DNA of 64,000 nucleotides from Chelativorans sp. J32 (GCF_000518985.1 NZ_JAEQ01000001.1:62001-126000), one strand, 5' to 3'; shown: positions 17,793 through 28,338, counted from the first letter of the stretch. The notes: a model not told the origin generated them from the sequence alone. A program made the numbers and translations.

Positions 17793-18288
17793 GTCACGGC
17801 TTTATCGGCAATTCGCAGACCTATGCCGGCACGGTCGAGATATGCGGCAAATTGCCGCGTATCACTCCCGCTCGGCTTGAATGAGCTGCATTTCCGGTCC
17901 CTGCGAGAATCGAGCCGTGATCTATATCACCGGTGCCCCGATGAACCGTTCTCGTCGGCAGCAGCCTGGTCACCCAAAGGAATTTTTTTGTATATCAAAA
18001 AATATCGATTAGAGGTCATTCCCGCCTGTCAAAAAATGGCGCAATGGCGGCCAATGGTGCGGTTCGACCTGCGTCCCGAGCCAAAATGCCGCGGACTCGC
18101 AGTGCCGTTCGTTTCAGCTGTATAGGCGCCGTTTTCTCATAGGATGCGCCTGCAATGTTGCATCCTTAGTCTTTTTCGTTCTGAAAATTCCGAACTTGGG
18201 AAAAACCTCATCTAAGACCTTACATTTTTGATAGTTTAGGATATTCCCTGTAACGTTATGCATGGGTATGGCGCGCGCGGTCCTCGAA
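17793..18288. other. Non-coding gap where lnt is normally found
   Basis: About 0.5 kb with lower GC than its surroundings, including an AT-rich stretch around 17980-18020 and another around 18190-18250. No reading frame here resembles apolipoprotein N-acyltransferase or any other protein. The only sizeable frame (17823-18125) has no domain, no ribosome-binding site and a shuffled composition. No repeat ends or mobile-element remnants are visible to explain the gap. Confidence 0.55.
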
Positions 18289-18317
18289 TTGACATCGGCC
18301 AAGCGCGCCACGCATAT
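18289..18317 (+). promoter_or_regulatory. Strong promoter upstream of the XRE regulator
   Basis: TTGACA (18289-18294), 17 bases, then GCATAT (18312-18317): near-consensus sigma-70. It would give an untranslated leader of about 95 bases before the ATG at 18418. Confidence 0.65.
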
Positions 18318-18417
18318 GCAGCAGCCGACTATTCGCGCAGGCCGGGAGTCCCGGCAGAGGGGGCGTGAACCTCGTCGGTTTTTCGTGCAGTCAACGATCC
18401 CGAGCGGCGAGGGATGA

Positions 18418-18840
18418 ATGAGTACTAACAACAAGAAGAGGCCGAACCCGATCGATGTTCATGTCGGCAGCAGAATCAGGCTCCGCAGGAACATGCTCGG
18501 GATCAGCCAGGAAAGGCTGGGCGAGAGCCTGGGCATCACGTTTCAGCAAATTCAGAAGTATGAGAAGGGGACCAATCGTGTAGGCGCCAGCCGCCTGCAG
18601 GCAATTGCCTCCATTCTCAACGCGCCTGTCTCTTTTTTCTTCGAGGGTGCGCCCGGCGAAGAGAGGGAAGCCGTCGCGGGGCTTTCCGAGGAGGGGACGG
18701 CTTATGTGGCTGATTTCCTGAACAGTTCAGAGGGAATTCAGCTCAACCGTGCCTTCGTGAAGATCACGGATCCGAAGGTCCGTCGCCGGGTGCTCGACCT
18801 GGTGAAGGCGCTTGCGGCGGAAGCTCCCTTGCCGGATTGA
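18418..18840 (+). CDS. XRE/Cro-CI family regulator linked to metK
   Basis: A 140-residue protein with an N-terminal XRE helix-turn-helix at about residues 14-70 (HVGSRIRLRRNMLGISQERLGESLGITFQQIQKYEKG). A C-terminal helical segment (KITDPKVRRRVLDLVKALA) is typical of the rhizobial regulators found beside metK. AGCGGCGAGGG precedes ATG 18418. Targets are unknown; its fixed position upstream of metK suggests a role in that locus or in cell-cycle or symbiosis-related control. It has its own good promoter. Confidence 0.88.
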   Translation: MSTNNKKRPNPIDVHVGSRIRLRRNMLGISQERLGESLGITFQQIQKYEKGTNRVGASRLQAIASILNAPVSFFFEGAPGEEREAVAGLSEEGTAYVADFLNSSEGIQLNRAFVKITDPKVRRRVLDLVKALAAEAPLPD

Positions 18841-18852
18841 AATCAACTTTTC

Positions 18853-18881
18853 TTGACCGGTTCGATGGTGGTGGCTAACTA
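18853..18881 (+). promoter_or_regulatory. Promoter of metK
   Basis: TTGACC (18853-18858), 17 bases, TAACTA (18876-18881), about 43 bases before the metK GTG. metK can therefore be transcribed apart from the XRE gene. I saw no SAM-II or SAM/SAH riboswitch in the short leader. Confidence 0.55.
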
Positions 18882-18930
18882 GAAGCCGCCAGCTGCTGGC
18901 ATGCGCTGGCTTTTCTCAGAGGGGTTACCC

Positions 18931-20211
18931 GTGGTGCGCAGAAGCTATCTCTTTACAAGTGAATCCGTTTCGGAAGGTCATCCCGATAAGGTCTGCGACA
19001 GAATCTCGGATGAGATCGTCGACCTGGTCTATCGTGAGGCAAAGAAGGAAGGCATGGACCCATGGAAGGTCCGTGTCGCCTGCGAAACGCTGGCCACCAC
19101 CAATCGTGTCATCATAGCAGGCGAGGTTCGGGTTCCCGACAGCCTGCTCAAGCGCGATAAGGAGGGGAATGTCCTTACCGATGGCCGGGGACATCCTGTC
19201 GTCAATCCGTCGAAATTCCGCGCAGCCGCACGCCGGGCCATTCGGGCCATCGGCTACGAGCAGGACGGGTTTCACTGGAAGAACGTGAAGATCGATGTGC
19301 TCCTGCACGCCCAGTCGCCCGATATCGGTCAAGGCGTGGACAATGCCGCCGATAGGCAGGGCGAAGAAGGTGCGGGCGACCAGGGCATCATGTTCGGCTA
19401 TGCTTGCCGTGAAACGCCTGATCTCATGCCCGCCCCGATCTACTACGCCCATCGCATCCTTCAGACGCTTTCCGAAGCACGTCGGGAAGGCAAGGGCGAC
19501 GTCGCAAGGCTCGGGCCCGATGCCAAGAGCCAGGTGACGGTTCGTTACGTGGACGGCAAGCCCAGCGCGGTGACCGAAATCGTGCTTTCCACACAACATC
19601 TCGACGCTTCTTGGGACTCACAAAAGGTCCGCGACGTCGTGGAGCCCTATATTCGCAAGGCGCTTTCCGATGGCGGGCTTGCGATAGCCGACGATTGCCG
19701 CTGGTTCATCAATCCGACCGGCAAGTTTGTGATTGGCGGTCCGGATGGTGACGCCGGGCTCACGGGGCGCAAGATCATCGTCGACACCTATGGTGGCGCC
19801 GCACCCCATGGCGGCGGAGCGTTCTCGGGCAAGGACACGACCAAGGTGGATCGCTCGGCAGCCTATGCTGCGCGTTATCTGGCGAAGAACGTCGTCGCTG
19901 CAGGACTGGCGGATCGCTGCACGATCCAGCTTTCCTATGCCATCGGCGTGGCGCAGCCGCTTTCGATCTATGTGGATCTGCACGGCACCGGCCGCGTTTC
20001 CGAGGAAGAGGTGGAGCTTGCCATCCGGCAGGTGATGGACCTGTCGCCTTCCGGGATCCGGCGGCATCTCGATCTCAACAAGCCCATCTACGCGAAGACG
20101 GCAGCCTACGGCCATTTTGGCCGCAAGCCGGGTGGTCGCGACGGCTCCTTCTCATGGGAGCGGATGGATCTGGTGAAGGCTCTCAAACAGGCGATGGCTG
20201 CGGCCGCTTAG
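18931..20211 (+). CDS. metK: S-adenosylmethionine synthetase
   Basis: A 426-residue MetK, which makes S-adenosylmethionine from methionine and ATP. Clear landmarks are [23 protein letters not shown] with the ATP-binding His/Asp, [13 protein letters not shown], and the P-loop-like [28 protein letters not shown] 18931 is chosen because AGAGGGG lies six bases upstream and the conserved protein begins there. It supplies the methyl donor for several neighbours (trmB, miaB, the RsmC-like protein). It is followed eight bases later by trmB, so the two are probably co-transcribed. Confidence 0.96.
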   Translation: MVRRSYLFTSESVSEGHPDKVCDRISDEIVDLVYREAKKEGMDPWKVRVACETLATTNRVIIAGEVRVPDSLLKRDKEGNVLTDGRGHPVVNPSKFRAAARRAIRAIGYEQDGFHWKNVKIDVLLHAQSPDIGQGVDNAADRQGEEGAGDQGIMFGYACRETPDLMPAPIYYAHRILQTLSEARREGKGDVARLGPDAKSQVTVRYVDGKPSAVTEIVLSTQHLDASWDSQKVRDVVEPYIRKALSDGGLAIADDCRWFINPTGKFVIGGPDGDAGLTGRKIIVDTYGGAAPHGGGAFSGKDTTKVDRSAAYAARYLAKNVVAAGLADRCTIQLSYAIGVAQPLSIYVDLHGTGRVSEEEVELAIRQVMDLSPSGIRRHLDLNKPIYAKTAAYGHFGRKPGGRDGSFSWERMDLVKALKQAMAAAA

Positions 20212-20219
20212 ACAAAGCC

Positions 20220-20918
20220 ATGGCTGAAAGCCATCCTGAACGTGCCACAGAAGCATTCTTCGGGCGCAGGCGCGGCAAGCGTTTGCGCCCGCAGCAGTCG
20301 GCCGCTGTCGAAAAGCTGCTTCCCCGGCTGAAGATCGATCTCACCGCCCCGCCTCCCGGCGAACTGAAAAATCTTTTCCAGGGCCCGGTCCGCGACGTTC
20401 GCCTGGAAATCGGCTTCGGCGGCGGGGAACACCTGCTCAATGAAATCCGGCGGTACCCCGAAACCGGCTTCATCGGTGTGGAACCGTTCGTCAACGGCAT
20501 GGCGAAGCTTGTTACGGGGCTTGAAGGAGAGATGCCGGCGAATTTGCGCCTCTATGACGATGATGCCACGGCGCTTCTCGACTGGCTGCCGGACGCGGCG
20601 ATCTCGGGAATCGATCTTTTTTATCCCGATCCCTGGCCGAAGAAGCGTCATTGGAAGCGCCGCTTCGTCAACAAAGCCAATCTTGATCGCTTTGCGCGGG
20701 TGCTGCGCGCTGGTGGCCAGTTCCGCTTTGCGTCGGATATAGAGGGCTACGTGAACTGGACCCTGCTTTCGTGCAGAGCCCATCCCGCATTCGAATGGAA
20801 GGTTCGAAGTGCCGACAACTGGCGCATAGCGTATGACGGCTGGCCAGGTACGCGTTACGAGGCGAAAGCGATACGCGAGGGTCGACGGCCCGCGTATCTC
20901 ACCTTCGTCCGTATTTAA
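20220..20918 (+). CDS. trmB: tRNA (guanine-N7)-methyltransferase TrmB
   Basis: A 232-residue class I methyltransferase that forms m7G46 in tRNA. The SAM-binding [12 protein letters not shown] is at about residues 63-74, and the TrmB hallmark [17 protein letters not shown] is near 137-153. The C-terminus has the family's [16 protein letters not shown] 20220 starts eight bases after metK. The last four bases overlap the stop of a small gene on the opposite strand. Confidence 0.95.
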   Translation: MAESHPERATEAFFGRRRGKRLRPQQSAAVEKLLPRLKIDLTAPPPGELKNLFQGPVRDVRLEIGFGGGEHLLNEIRRYPETGFIGVEPFVNGMAKLVTGLEGEMPANLRLYDDDATALLDWLPDAAISGIDLFYPDPWPKKRHWKRRFVNKANLDRFARVLRAGGQFRFASDIEGYVNWTLLSCRAHPAFEWKVRSADNWRIAYDGWPGTRYEAKAIREGRRPAYLTFVRI

Positions 20919-21079
20919 CGGAACCTGATTTCCCGGAAGCGCTCGGGATCGATGCCGAGTTTCACAAGATCGGCCGACTGCGGCTGAGCATGATTGCGGA
21001 CGGCGTTCGAAACCCGGATCGCGCTGTCCATCACGCCAAAAAATTCACTGATTCCGCTGACAAAGCTGCGTCTGCGCAT
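20915..21079 (-). CDS. Small conserved-looking protein of 54 residues
   Basis: A 54-codon minus-strand gene with GGAGAG four bases before ATG 21079 and a TAA overlapping the trmB stop. It begins [18 protein letters not shown], has a short amphipathic N-terminal helix, and ends in a basic [11 protein letters not shown] tail. The layout (FFG-x-LD/MD near residue 15, then LGIDPxxFR near the end) looks like a small rhizobial family I have seen in similar places, but I know no function. Convergent with trmB and divergent from rimP; the shared upstream region carries the tandem TGCA palindromes. Confidence 0.68.
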   Translation of the reverse strand: MRRRSFVSGISEFFGVMDSAIRVSNAVRNHAQPQSADLVKLGIDPERFREIRFR

Positions 21080-21144
21080 TTTTCTCTCCACTGGCTATGT
21101 CATGAGAGATAAGCATGCAAGCGGGCCTGCGCTATAGCTTTTTG

Positions 21145-21175
21145 TGCAATGCACCCATGTGAATTGTGCATTGCA
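21145..21175. promoter_or_regulatory. Paired TGCA-type palindromes between divergent genes
   Basis: TGCAATGCAC (21145-21154) and GTGCATTGCA (21166-21175) are perfect reverse complements with an 11-base spacer. Each half is itself a near-palindrome, and the two centres are 22 bases apart (two helical turns). They lie about 66 bases upstream of the small minus-strand gene and just ahead of the rimP promoter. This looks like a double operator for an unidentified dimeric regulator. Confidence 0.5.
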
Positions 21176-21199
21176 GCAATAAGCAAGTTTCGGACTGTG

Positions 21200-21228
21200 C
21201 TTGAAACTGGCCGCCGTCTTGGCTATAT
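21200..21228 (+). promoter_or_regulatory. Promoter of the rimP-nusA-infB operon
   Basis: CTTGAA (21200-21205), 17 bases, CTATAT (21223-21228): almost the rhizobial housekeeping consensus CTTGAC-N17-CTATAT. Transcription would start near 21235, giving a leader of about 85 bases to rimP. Confidence 0.75.
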
Positions 21229-21256
21229 CGAAGGAAATTCTTGGTCATTTACGACG

Positions 21257-21288
21257 AAGAGTGGGTCCATCCGGTCCCGCTCTTTTTT
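21257..21288 (+). terminator. Terminator-like hairpin in the rimP leader (attenuator candidate)
   Basis: AAGAGTGGG/CCCGCTCTT stem (one G-T pair) with a ten-base loop, running straight into TTTT before GTTAG. It begins only about 22 bases after the predicted start of transcription and 31 bases before rimP. It should stop most transcripts unless relieved, suggesting attenuation of the whole rimP-nusA-infB operon, for example by NusA or ribosomes. Confidence 0.65.
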
Positions 21289-21318
21289 GTTAGCTGGCCA
21301 CCCCAGAGGACCTAATTT

Positions 21319-21984
21319 ATGCAGGACGACCGCATCATTCGCGAAACCGGCGTGGACGCCCGTGTGGCGGCGATCGTCATGCCGGTGCTTGATGCGCTTG
21401 GCTACCGGCTCGTGCGCGTGCGCCTTTCGGCGCAGGATGGCCTGACGTTGCAAATTATGGCCGAGCGGCCCGACGGCACGATGACCGTCGATGATTGCGA
21501 GGAGGTCAGCCGGGCGGTCTCGCCGGCGCTCGACGTCGAAGACCCGATCGACAGTGCCTACCAGCTTGAGATCTCCTCTCCCGGAATCGACCGGCCTTTG
21601 GTGCGCGTGTCGGATTTCCGGGGAGCGATAGGCCATCTGGCGAAGGTGGAAACCTCGGTGATGGTTGGAGGACGCAAGCGATTTCGTGGTAAAATCCTTG
21701 GCTGCTCGGACGAAAGCCTGACGATCGAGCGGGACAAGGTGGCCGAGGGCGAAGACCCGATTGCCGAGATTCCGCTCGATGCGATCAGCGAGGCTAAGCT
21801 GGTGCTGACGGATGCACTCATCCGGGAGGCGCTGAAGAAGGACAAGGAGGAGAGGCGGCAGCGGAAGAAGGCGCGCCGCCGCGGCGGGGAGGAGCTTGCC
21901 GGACCTGCCGATGATACAGGCGAGGAGCAATCGGATTTGGCAGAGGGAGGGTCGCGGCCCCACTCTGCAAGTGAAGGAGAATGA
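21319..21984 (+). CDS. rimP: Ribosome maturation factor RimP
   Basis: A 221-residue RimP, which assists 30S subunit assembly. The core is clear ([57 protein letters not shown]); the C-terminal 50 residues are a charged tail ([20 protein letters not shown] then acidic) longer than in E. coli. First gene of the operon; its TGA overlaps the start region of nusA. A promoter and an attenuator-like hairpin precede it. Confidence 0.94.
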   Translation: MQDDRIIRETGVDARVAAIVMPVLDALGYRLVRVRLSAQDGLTLQIMAERPDGTMTVDDCEEVSRAVSPALDVEDPIDSAYQLEISSPGIDRPLVRVSDFRGAIGHLAKVETSVMVGGRKRFRGKILGCSDESLTIERDKVAEGEDPIAEIPLDAISEAKLVLTDALIREALKKDKEERRQRKKARRRGGEELAGPADDTGEEQSDLAEGGSRPHSASEGE

Positions 21985-21986
21985 AT

Positions 21987-23594
21987 ATGGCTGTCAGTGC
22001 AAACAGACTGGAGCTTTTGCAGATCGCCGATGCGGTGGCCCGCGAGAAGTCGATTGATAAGACCATCGTGATCCAGGCCATGGCCGATGCCATCCAGAAG
22101 GCGGCCCGCTCGCGCTACGGCCAGGAGACCAATATCCGCGCCGACATCAATCCCCAAACGGGCGAGATGAAGCTGCAGCGGCTCATGGAAGTGGTCGAAG
22201 ATCTGGAGGAGCCCGCACGGCAGATCTCTATCGTGGACGCCCGCCGGCGCAATCCAGATGCCCAGGTTGGCGATTTCATCGCCGAGCAGCTTCCCCCGAT
22301 GGATTTCGGCCGCATTGCGGCGCAATCGGCCAAGCAGGTGATCGTGCAGAAGGTGCGCGAGGCCGAGCGCGACCGGCAATACGAGGAATACAAGGACCGC
22401 GTCGGCGAGATCGTCAACGGCACGGTCAAGCGCGTTGAGTACGGCAATGTGATTGTCGATCTCGGCCGCGGCGAAGGCATCATCCGCCGTGACGAGCTGA
22501 TCCCGCGCGAATCCTTCAAATATGGCGATCGCGTGCGTGCCTATGTCTATGATGTGCGCCGCGAGCAGCGCGGGCCCCAGATTTTCCTTTCCCGCACCCA
22601 TCCGCAGTTCATGGCGAAGCTCTTCACCATGGAAGTGCCGGAGATCTATGATGGCATTATCGAGATTAAGTCGGTGGCCCGCGATCCGGGCAGCCGCGCC
22701 AAGATCGCGGTGATCAGCCATGATTCCTCGATCGATCCCGTAGGCGCCTGCGTGGGTATGCGTGGCTCGCGAGTTCAAGCCGTCGTGGCGGAGCTTCAGG
22801 GTGAGAAGATCGACATCATTCCGTGGAATGAGAACGCGGCGAGCTTCATCGTCAATGCCTTGCAGCCGGCGGAAGTCTCGAAGGTGGTGCTCGACGAGGA
22901 TGCCGAGCGCATCGAGGTGGTCGTGCCGGACGATCAGCTTTCGCTCGCTATCGGCCGTCGCGGCCAGAACGTGCGCCTGGCGTCGCAGCTCACCGGTTGG
23001 GACATCGATATCCTGACGGAAGAAGAGGAATCCCAGCGCCGGCAGAAGGAATTCACCGAACGCTCGAACCTCTTCATGGAAGCTCTCAATGTGGACGAGA
23101 TGGTCGGCCAGGTACTGGCTTCCGAAGGCTTTACCAGCGTCGAGGAACTCGCCTATGTAGACGCGGACGAGATCTCCTCGATCGATGGCTTCGATGAGGA
23201 CACGGCCGTAGAAATCCAGACGCGCGCTCGCGAATACCTCGATCGTATCGAAGGCGAGCAGGACGCGAAGCGCAGGGAACTCGGCGTTTCCGACGAGCTG
23301 CGCGAGATTCCGGGCATGACCACGGCCATGATGGTGAAGCTCGGCGAGGACGGCGTTAATACCATCGAGGATTTCGCGGGCTACGCGGTGGATGATCTCG
23401 TGGGCTGGAGAGAGCGCAAGGATGGGGAGAACAAATTCTTCCCGGGCGTGCTTTCGGATTTCGATGTCAGCCGTGCCGAGGCGGAGCAGATGGTTGTCGC
23501 GGCGCGCCTGAAGATGGGATGGATCAGCGAGGAAGACCTGCAGGCCGAAGCCGAAGAAACCGAGGGCGAGGAAGCCCAGCCGGTGGAAGGCTGA
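21987..23594 (+). CDS. nusA: Transcription termination/antitermination factor NusA
   Basis: A 535-residue NusA. N-terminal RNAP-binding domain (1-130), S1 domain (about 135-200: [29 protein letters not shown]), KH1 and KH2 (230-345: [36 protein letters not shown]), and two acidic C-terminal repeats (from about 360) of the type that binds RNAP alpha. ATG 21987 has GGAG at a good distance; ATG 21981 is too close. NusA can act on the hairpin in its own operon leader. Confidence 0.95.
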   Translation: MAVSANRLELLQIADAVAREKSIDKTIVIQAMADAIQKAARSRYGQETNIRADINPQTGEMKLQRLMEVVEDLEEPARQISIVDARRRNPDAQVGDFIAEQLPPMDFGRIAAQSAKQVIVQKVREAERDRQYEEYKDRVGEIVNGTVKRVEYGNVIVDLGRGEGIIRRDELIPRESFKYGDRVRAYVYDVRREQRGPQIFLSRTHPQFMAKLFTMEVPEIYDGIIEIKSVARDPGSRAKIAVISHDSSIDPVGACVGMRGSRVQAVVAELQGEKIDIIPWNENAASFIVNALQPAEVSKVVLDEDAERIEVVVPDDQLSLAIGRRGQNVRLASQLTGWDIDILTEEEESQRRQKEFTERSNLFMEALNVDEMVGQVLASEGFTSVEELAYVDADEISSIDGFDEDTAVEIQTRAREYLDRIEGEQDAKRRELGVSDELREIPGMTTAMMVKLGEDGVNTIEDFAGYAVDDLVGWRERKDGENKFFPGVLSDFDVSRAEAEQMVVAARLKMGWISEEDLQAEAEETEGEEAQPVEG

Positions 23595-23632
23595 TATGTC
23601 GGCCTGCTTACCCAGGGGTCTTGTGAAAAGCG

Positions 23633-24268
23633 ATGAACGACCGCACATGTATCGTGACGCGGGAAGCGCTGGAGCCGGATCGGCTGATCCGCTTCGTCGC
23701 AGCTCCGGACGGGACGGTCGTTCCGGACCTGAAGCGAAAGCTGCCGGGACGTGGCTGCTGGGTAGGCGCTGAACGGAGCCTGGTCGAAAGGGCGGCGGCG
23801 AAGAATCTTTTCTCTCGCGCGCTGAAGGCACCGGTGACGGTGCCGCCGGGCTTGGCCGAAATGGTCGAATCTTTGCTCGTAAGCACCGCTCTCGGTGCTC
23901 TTGGCCTTGCGCGCAAGGCGGGAGCCGTGGCATTGGGAGCAGCGAAGGTGGAAGCCGGGGTGCGCAGCGGCAAGGCATTGGCCGTGCTGCACGCAGATGA
24001 GGCTTCCGAGGACGGCGTTCGCAAGATTGCGAACGCGCGAAAATCGATAGCTCATGTCGGCGGACCGATGGTGCCGGCATACAAACTCTTTTCGGAGACC
24101 GAAATGAGTTTGGCATTGGGGGCAACAAATGTGATACATGCTGCCGTGCTCGACCGGGGGCCGGGCGAGGCAGCGCTGAGGCGCATCGACGCGCTTGCTC
24201 GATATCGAGGCATTGTCCCGGAGCGGGACATGTCGAGCGCGGCGGATGCCGCAGAGGATATGGAATGA
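23633..24268 (+). CDS. YlxR-domain/L7Ae-like RNA-binding protein
   Basis: A 211-residue protein fusing an N-terminal YlxR (DUF448) domain ([35 protein letters not shown]; residues 1-75) to a C-terminal L7Ae/L30e-type RNA-binding domain ([19 protein letters not shown]...; about 85-175). This two-domain form is usual in alphaproteobacteria between nusA and infB. It is thought to act in translation or RNase P-related processes, but the exact role is unsettled. Ends in an ATGA overlap with infB. Confidence 0.88.
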   Translation: MNDRTCIVTREALEPDRLIRFVAAPDGTVVPDLKRKLPGRGCWVGAERSLVERAAAKNLFSRALKAPVTVPPGLAEMVESLLVSTALGALGLARKAGAVALGAAKVEAGVRSGKALAVLHADEASEDGVRKIANARKSIAHVGGPMVPAYKLFSETEMSLALGATNVIHAAVLDRGPGEAALRRIDALARYRGIVPERDMSSAADAAEDME

Positions 24269-26850
24269 CTGATACGAAGACCGGTGACGACAAGACGCTG
24301 AGCGTCAATCCAAAGAAGACGCTGACTCTGAAACGACCCGGCGTGGAGCAGGGTACTGTGCGTCAAAACTTCTCCCATGGACGGACGAAGGCAGTCGTTG
24401 TCGAAACCAAGAAGCGCAAATTTTCCAGGCCGGACGAGCGCGTCGAGCCTGTGGCGCCTGCGCGCCCCAAGCCGCCCGCACCCTCTGTTGCCGCACCCGC
24501 GCCTACGCCTGCCCCTCAACAGCGGCGTGAGCCGCCCAGGCCTCAGCCGCAGCAGCCGCGCTCGGGCGTGGTGCTGAACGAGCTGTCGGCCGACGAGATC
24601 GAGGCTCGCCGCCGCGCCCTGCAGGGTGCGAAGCTGCGTGAGGCCGAGGAGCGCAAGCGCGCCGAGGAAGAGGCAAAGCGTCGAGCCGAGGAAGAGGAGC
24701 GCCGTCTTCGCGAGCGCGAGGAATCTGCTCGCCGTCAGGCCGAGGAAGAAGCTCGTCTGAAGGCCGAGGCCGAAGCGCGCAAGCGCGCCGAGGAAGAGGC
24801 CAAGCGCCGGGCTCCGGTGGTCGAAACTCCCGCGGTCGTCGAGGCGGCTGATGATGAGGAGGAAGAAGAGCGCGGAAGCCGCGGACAGCCCGCCAAGCGG
24901 GGTGCCGTGAAGGTGGAGGCGCCCGTGCGCCCTGCCAAGCCTCGCGGAGAAGAAGAACGTCGGCGCGGCAAGCTCACGCTCAACACTGCGCTCTCCGACG
25001 AGGAGAGCACCCGCAGCCGCTCACTTTCCTCCATGCGCCGCAGGCAGGAGAAGTTCAAGCGCGCTATGCAGCAGGAGCAGCGCGAGAAGGTCTCGCGCGA
25101 GGTCGTCATTCCCGAGACGATCACGATCCAGGAGCTTGCGCAGCGTATGGCTGAGCGGGCCGTGGACGTGGTGAAGTATTTCATGAAGCAGGGTCAGATC
25201 ATGAAGCCCGGCGACGTGATCGACGCGGATACGGCCGAGCTGGTAGCGGTGGACTTCGGCCATACAGCCAAGCGCGTCGCGGAATCCGACGTCGAGGAAG
25301 GCCTCTTCAACATCGAGGACAGGCCGGAGGACGAGAAGCCGCGTCCGCCCGTGGTCACGATCATGGGCCACGTTGACCACGGCAAGACCTCTCTGCTCGA
25401 TGCCATCCGCAAGGCCAATGTGGTGGCTGGTGAAGCCGGCGGCATTACCCAACACATCGGTGCCTATCAGGTCGTGCAGGACGGGCATACGATCACCTTC
25501 ATCGACACGCCCGGCCACGCGGCTTTTACCGCCATGCGGGCTCGCGGTGCGCAGGCGACCGACATTGCCGTGCTGGTGGTGGCGGCCGATGACAGCGTGA
25601 TGCCGCAGACGATCGAATCGATCAATCATGCCAAGGCGGCGGGTGTTCCGATCATCGTGGCCATCAACAAGGTCGATAAGCCGGAAGCCAATCCGCAGAA
25701 GGTGCGGACCGAGTTGCTCCAGCATGAAGTGTTCGTGGAATCGATGGGCGGCGACGTGCTTGACGTCGAAGTCTCGGCCACGAAGGGCATCAATCTGGAC
25801 AAGCTGCTGGAAACCATCCTCCTGCAGGCGGAGATCCTCGAGCTTAAGGCCAATCCGGACCGCACCGCGGAAGGCGTGGTCATCGAGGCGAAGCTCGATC
25901 GGGGCCGTGGATCGGTGGCTACCATGCTCGTCCAGGCGGGTACCCTCAAGCCGGGCGACGTGATCGTGGCCGGCAATGAATGGGGTCGTGTCCGCGCATT
26001 GGTGAATGACCGCGGCGAGATGGTGAAGGCAGCTCCGCCGTCCATGCCGGTGGAGGTTCTGGGCCTGCAAGGCACGCCCCAGGCCGGTGACCGCTTTGCC
26101 GTGGTGGATACGGAAGCCAGGGCCCGCGAGATCTCCGAATACCGTCAGCGTAAGGCTCGGGAAAAGGCCGTGGCTCGCCAGGCTGGCCAGCGCGGCTCGC
26201 TCGAGCAGATGATGTCGCAGCTGCAGTCGAGCGGCCTGAAGGAGTTCCCGCTCATCATCAAGGGTGACGTGCAGGGCTCGATCGAGGCGATCGTCAACGC
26301 GCTCGAAAAGCTCGGCAATGACGAAGTCCGTGCGCGCATCGTCCATTCGGGCGCCGGCGCCATCACGGAGAGCGACATTTCGCTCGCCGAGACCTCGAAT
26401 GCCGCCATCATCGGCTTCAACGTACGTGCCAACAAGCAGGCGCGGGACGCGGCCGAGCAGGCGGGGATCGAAATCCGCTACTACAACATCATCTACGACC
26501 TGGTGGATGACATCAAAGCGGCTATGTCCGGACTTCTCTCGCCCGAGCGGCGCGAGACCTTCCTTGGCAACGCCGAGATTCTCGAGGTCTTCAACATTAC
26601 CAAGGTCGGCAAGGTGGCCGGCTGCCGTGTCAGCGAAGGCAAGGTCGAGCGTGGTGCGGGCGTGCGGCTTATCCGCGACAACGTCGTCATCCACGAAGGC
26701 AAGCTCAAGACGCTCAAGCGCTTCAAGGATGAGGTTGCGGAAGTTCCCGTCGGCCAGGAATGCGGTATGGCCTTCGAAAATTATGAGGACATCCGCGTGG
26801 GCGACGTCATCGAGGCCTTCCGCGTCGAGCATGTGACGCGTACACTCTAA
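24265..26850 (+). CDS. infB: Translation initiation factor IF-2
   Basis: An 861-residue IF-2, the GTPase that brings fMet-tRNA to the 30S subunit. A long N-terminal region (1-280) rich in Arg/Glu/Ala repeats (for example [20 protein letters not shown]) is typical of alphaproteobacteria. The G domain starts near residue 365 with [18 protein letters not shown] (G1), [15 protein letters not shown] (G3) and [10 protein letters not shown] (G4). Domains II-IV follow to the C-terminal [12 protein letters not shown]. Start overlaps the upstream gene by four bases. Confidence 0.96.
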   Translation: MTDTKTGDDKTLSVNPKKTLTLKRPGVEQGTVRQNFSHGRTKAVVVETKKRKFSRPDERVEPVAPARPKPPAPSVAAPAPTPAPQQRREPPRPQPQQPRSGVVLNELSADEIEARRRALQGAKLREAEERKRAEEEAKRRAEEEERRLREREESARRQAEEEARLKAEAEARKRAEEEAKRRAPVVETPAVVEAADDEEEEERGSRGQPAKRGAVKVEAPVRPAKPRGEEERRRGKLTLNTALSDEESTRSRSLSSMRRRQEKFKRAMQQEQREKVSREVVIPETITIQELAQRMAERAVDVVKYFMKQGQIMKPGDVIDADTAELVAVDFGHTAKRVAESDVEEGLFNIEDRPEDEKPRPPVVTIMGHVDHGKTSLLDAIRKANVVAGEAGGITQHIGAYQVVQDGHTITFIDTPGHAAFTAMRARGAQATDIAVLVVAADDSVMPQTIESINHAKAAGVPIIVAINKVDKPEANPQKVRTELLQHEVFVESMGGDVLDVEVSATKGINLDKLLETILLQAEILELKANPDRTAEGVVIEAKLDRGRGSVATMLVQAGTLKPGDVIVAGNEWGRVRALVNDRGEMVKAAPPSMPVEVLGLQGTPQAGDRFAVVDTEARAREISEYRQRKAREKAVARQAGQRGSLEQMMSQLQSSGLKEFPLIIKGDVQGSIEAIVNALEKLGNDEVRARIVHSGAGAITESDISLAETSNAAIIGFNVRANKQARDAAEQAGIEIRYYNIIYDLVDDIKAAMSGLLSPERRETFLGNAEILEVFNITKVGKVAGCRVSEGKVERGAGVRLIRDNVVIHEGKLKTLKRFKDEVAEVPVGQECGMAFENYEDIRVGDVIEAFRVEHVTRTL

Positions 26851-26969
26851 GAACGCGCCGGTGGCCAGATTGGCCGCCGGCCGTTCCTGGCTGAGCTTGC
26901 TGCGGCATACCGATTGATGCGTAGCGGAAGATCTGCGATCTCCGCTCAAACTTTGATAACCCATTTGCC

Positions 26970-27374
26970 ATGTCCAATTCCGCTCCCTCCCAACGGCAGC
27001 TGCGTGTCGGCGAACAGGCTCGTCACGCCCTGTCCGAAGTGCTCCAGCGCGAAGACATGCGTGATCCGGCGCTCGAAGGGGCCGTGATCTCGGTATCCGA
27101 AGTGCGCATGTCGCCGGACTTGAAGATCGCGACAGCGTTCGTGTCGCCACTGAACGGCGATAAGGAAGCGATCATTGCAGCATTGAATCGCAACGCGCGC
27201 TACATTCGCGGGCGGGTCAGCCCTGCCCTGCGGCAGATGAAATATATGCCCGAGTTCCGCTTCAGGCTCGACACGAGCTATGAGAATTTCGAGAAGATCG
27301 ATCGGATTCTGCGCTCCCCCGAAGTGGAGCGGGATCTGCGCCGCGACAGCGATGACGAAGACGCTGAAAAATAA
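26970..27374 (+). CDS. rbfA: Ribosome-binding factor A
   Basis: A 134-residue RbfA, a KH-fold factor for late 30S maturation and cold adaptation. Family features are [40 protein letters not shown] and the helix [31 protein letters not shown], followed by an acidic tail. It is separated from infB by 119 bases without an obvious terminator, so it probably remains part of the operon. Confidence 0.95.
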   Translation: MSNSAPSQRQLRVGEQARHALSEVLQREDMRDPALEGAVISVSEVRMSPDLKIATAFVSPLNGDKEAIIAALNRNARYIRGRVSPALRQMKYMPEFRFRLDTSYENFEKIDRILRSPEVERDLRRDSDDEDAEK

Positions 27375-27402
27375 CCGGACATAACAAGAAGAAGGGTGCC
27401 AG

Positions 27403-28338
27403 ATGGCGCGTCGCGGAAAAAAGAGGGGCCGGAATATTTCCGGCTGGCTGATTTTGGACAAGCCGGCCGGGCTTGGTTCTACCGAAGCCGTCTCCAAAGT
27501 GAAATGGCTGTTCGGGGCGCAGAAGGCGGGCCATGCCGGCACCCTCGATCCGCTTGCCTCCGGCATGCTGCCCATTGCCCTCGGCGACGCCACCAAGACG
27601 GTCCCCTATGTGATGGAAGGGGCGAAGGTATATCGCTTTACCGTCGCCTGGGGAGAAGAGCGCTCCACCGATGATCTTGAGGGCCCTGTCACGCGGTCGT
27701 CGGACAAAGTCCCCGCCGAAGACGACATACGCGCGCTCCTGCCCAAATATACGGGCGTGATCATGCAGATCCCGCCTCAGTTCTCCGCGGTGAAAATCGG
27801 TGGTGAGCGCGCATACGACTTAGCTCGTGAGGGCGAAGTGGTGGAAATCGCGGCGCGCGAGGTGGAGATCGAACGGCTCGAGCTCGTTGAAATTCCCGAC
27901 CCGAACAAGGCTGTGTTCGAGATGGAATGCGGCAAGGGCACCTATGTGCGCTCGCTCGCCCGGGATATGGGCCGCGATCTGGACTGCTTCGGCTATGTTG
28001 CGGACCTGCGCCGCACCGAGGTTTATCCCTTCGAGCCCACGCAGCTTGTTCCCCTCAAAGACCTGGAAGCGGCCGCCGAGGCCGCGGCGGAAGACGAGCG
28101 CTTTGCAGCGCTCGATCCATTCCTTCTAAATACGGAGTCGGCTCTTGATGGTTTGCCAGAAATCGCTTTGAGCGACGATGCGGCAAGCAGGATAAGGCTC
28201 GGCAATCCAGTGATCGTTCGCGGGCGGGACGCGCCTGCGGAGGCTCCCGAAGCATGGGCAAGCGCGCGTGGCCGCCTGGTGGCGATCGGCATGGTGGAAG
28301 CCGGAATGTTCAAGCCGAAAAGAGTGTTTGGCTTCTGA
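27403..28338 (+). CDS. truB: tRNA pseudouridine-55 synthase TruB
   Basis: A 311-residue TruB making pseudouridine 55 in the T-loop of tRNAs. The catalytic motif with the active Asp is in [21 protein letters not shown] (about residues 44-64), preceded by [18 protein letters not shown] and followed by [21 protein letters not shown]. The C-terminal PUA-like part is present. It follows rbfA by 28 bases. In many relatives rpsO comes next; here a sensor kinase intervenes. Confidence 0.95.
   Translation: MARRGKKRGRNISGWLILDKPAGLGSTEAVSKVKWLFGAQKAGHAGTLDPLASGMLPIALGDATKTVPYVMEGAKVYRFTVAWGEERSTDDLEGPVTRSSDKVPAEDDIRALLPKYTGVIMQIPPQFSAVKIGGERAYDLAREGEVVEIAAREVEIERLELVEIPDPNKAVFEMECGKGTYVRSLARDMGRDLDCFGYVADLRRTEVYPFEPTQLVPLKDLEAAAEAAAEDERFAALDPFLLNTESALDGLPEIALSDDAASRIRLGNPVIVRGRDAPAEAPEAWASARGRLVAIGMVEAGMFKPKRVFGF

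Noticed and set aside
17823-18125. A 100-codon frame in the corC-XRE gap as a remnant of lnt
   Set aside because: No stretch resembles Lnt (no nitrilase-type Glu-Lys-Cys segments, no membrane helices).
18841-18930. SAM-II or SAM/SAH riboswitch before metK
   Set aside because: The leader is short, and I saw no pseudoknot pairing of either class.
21558-24308. A 916-codon open frame antisense to rimP, nusA and ylxR
   Set aside because: High-GC shadow of real genes: no ribosome-binding site, no domain, His/Arg/Leu-rich composition mirroring the sense codons.
25021-27150. A 709-codon open frame antisense to infB
   Set aside because: Same shadow effect; infB on the other strand is unambiguous.
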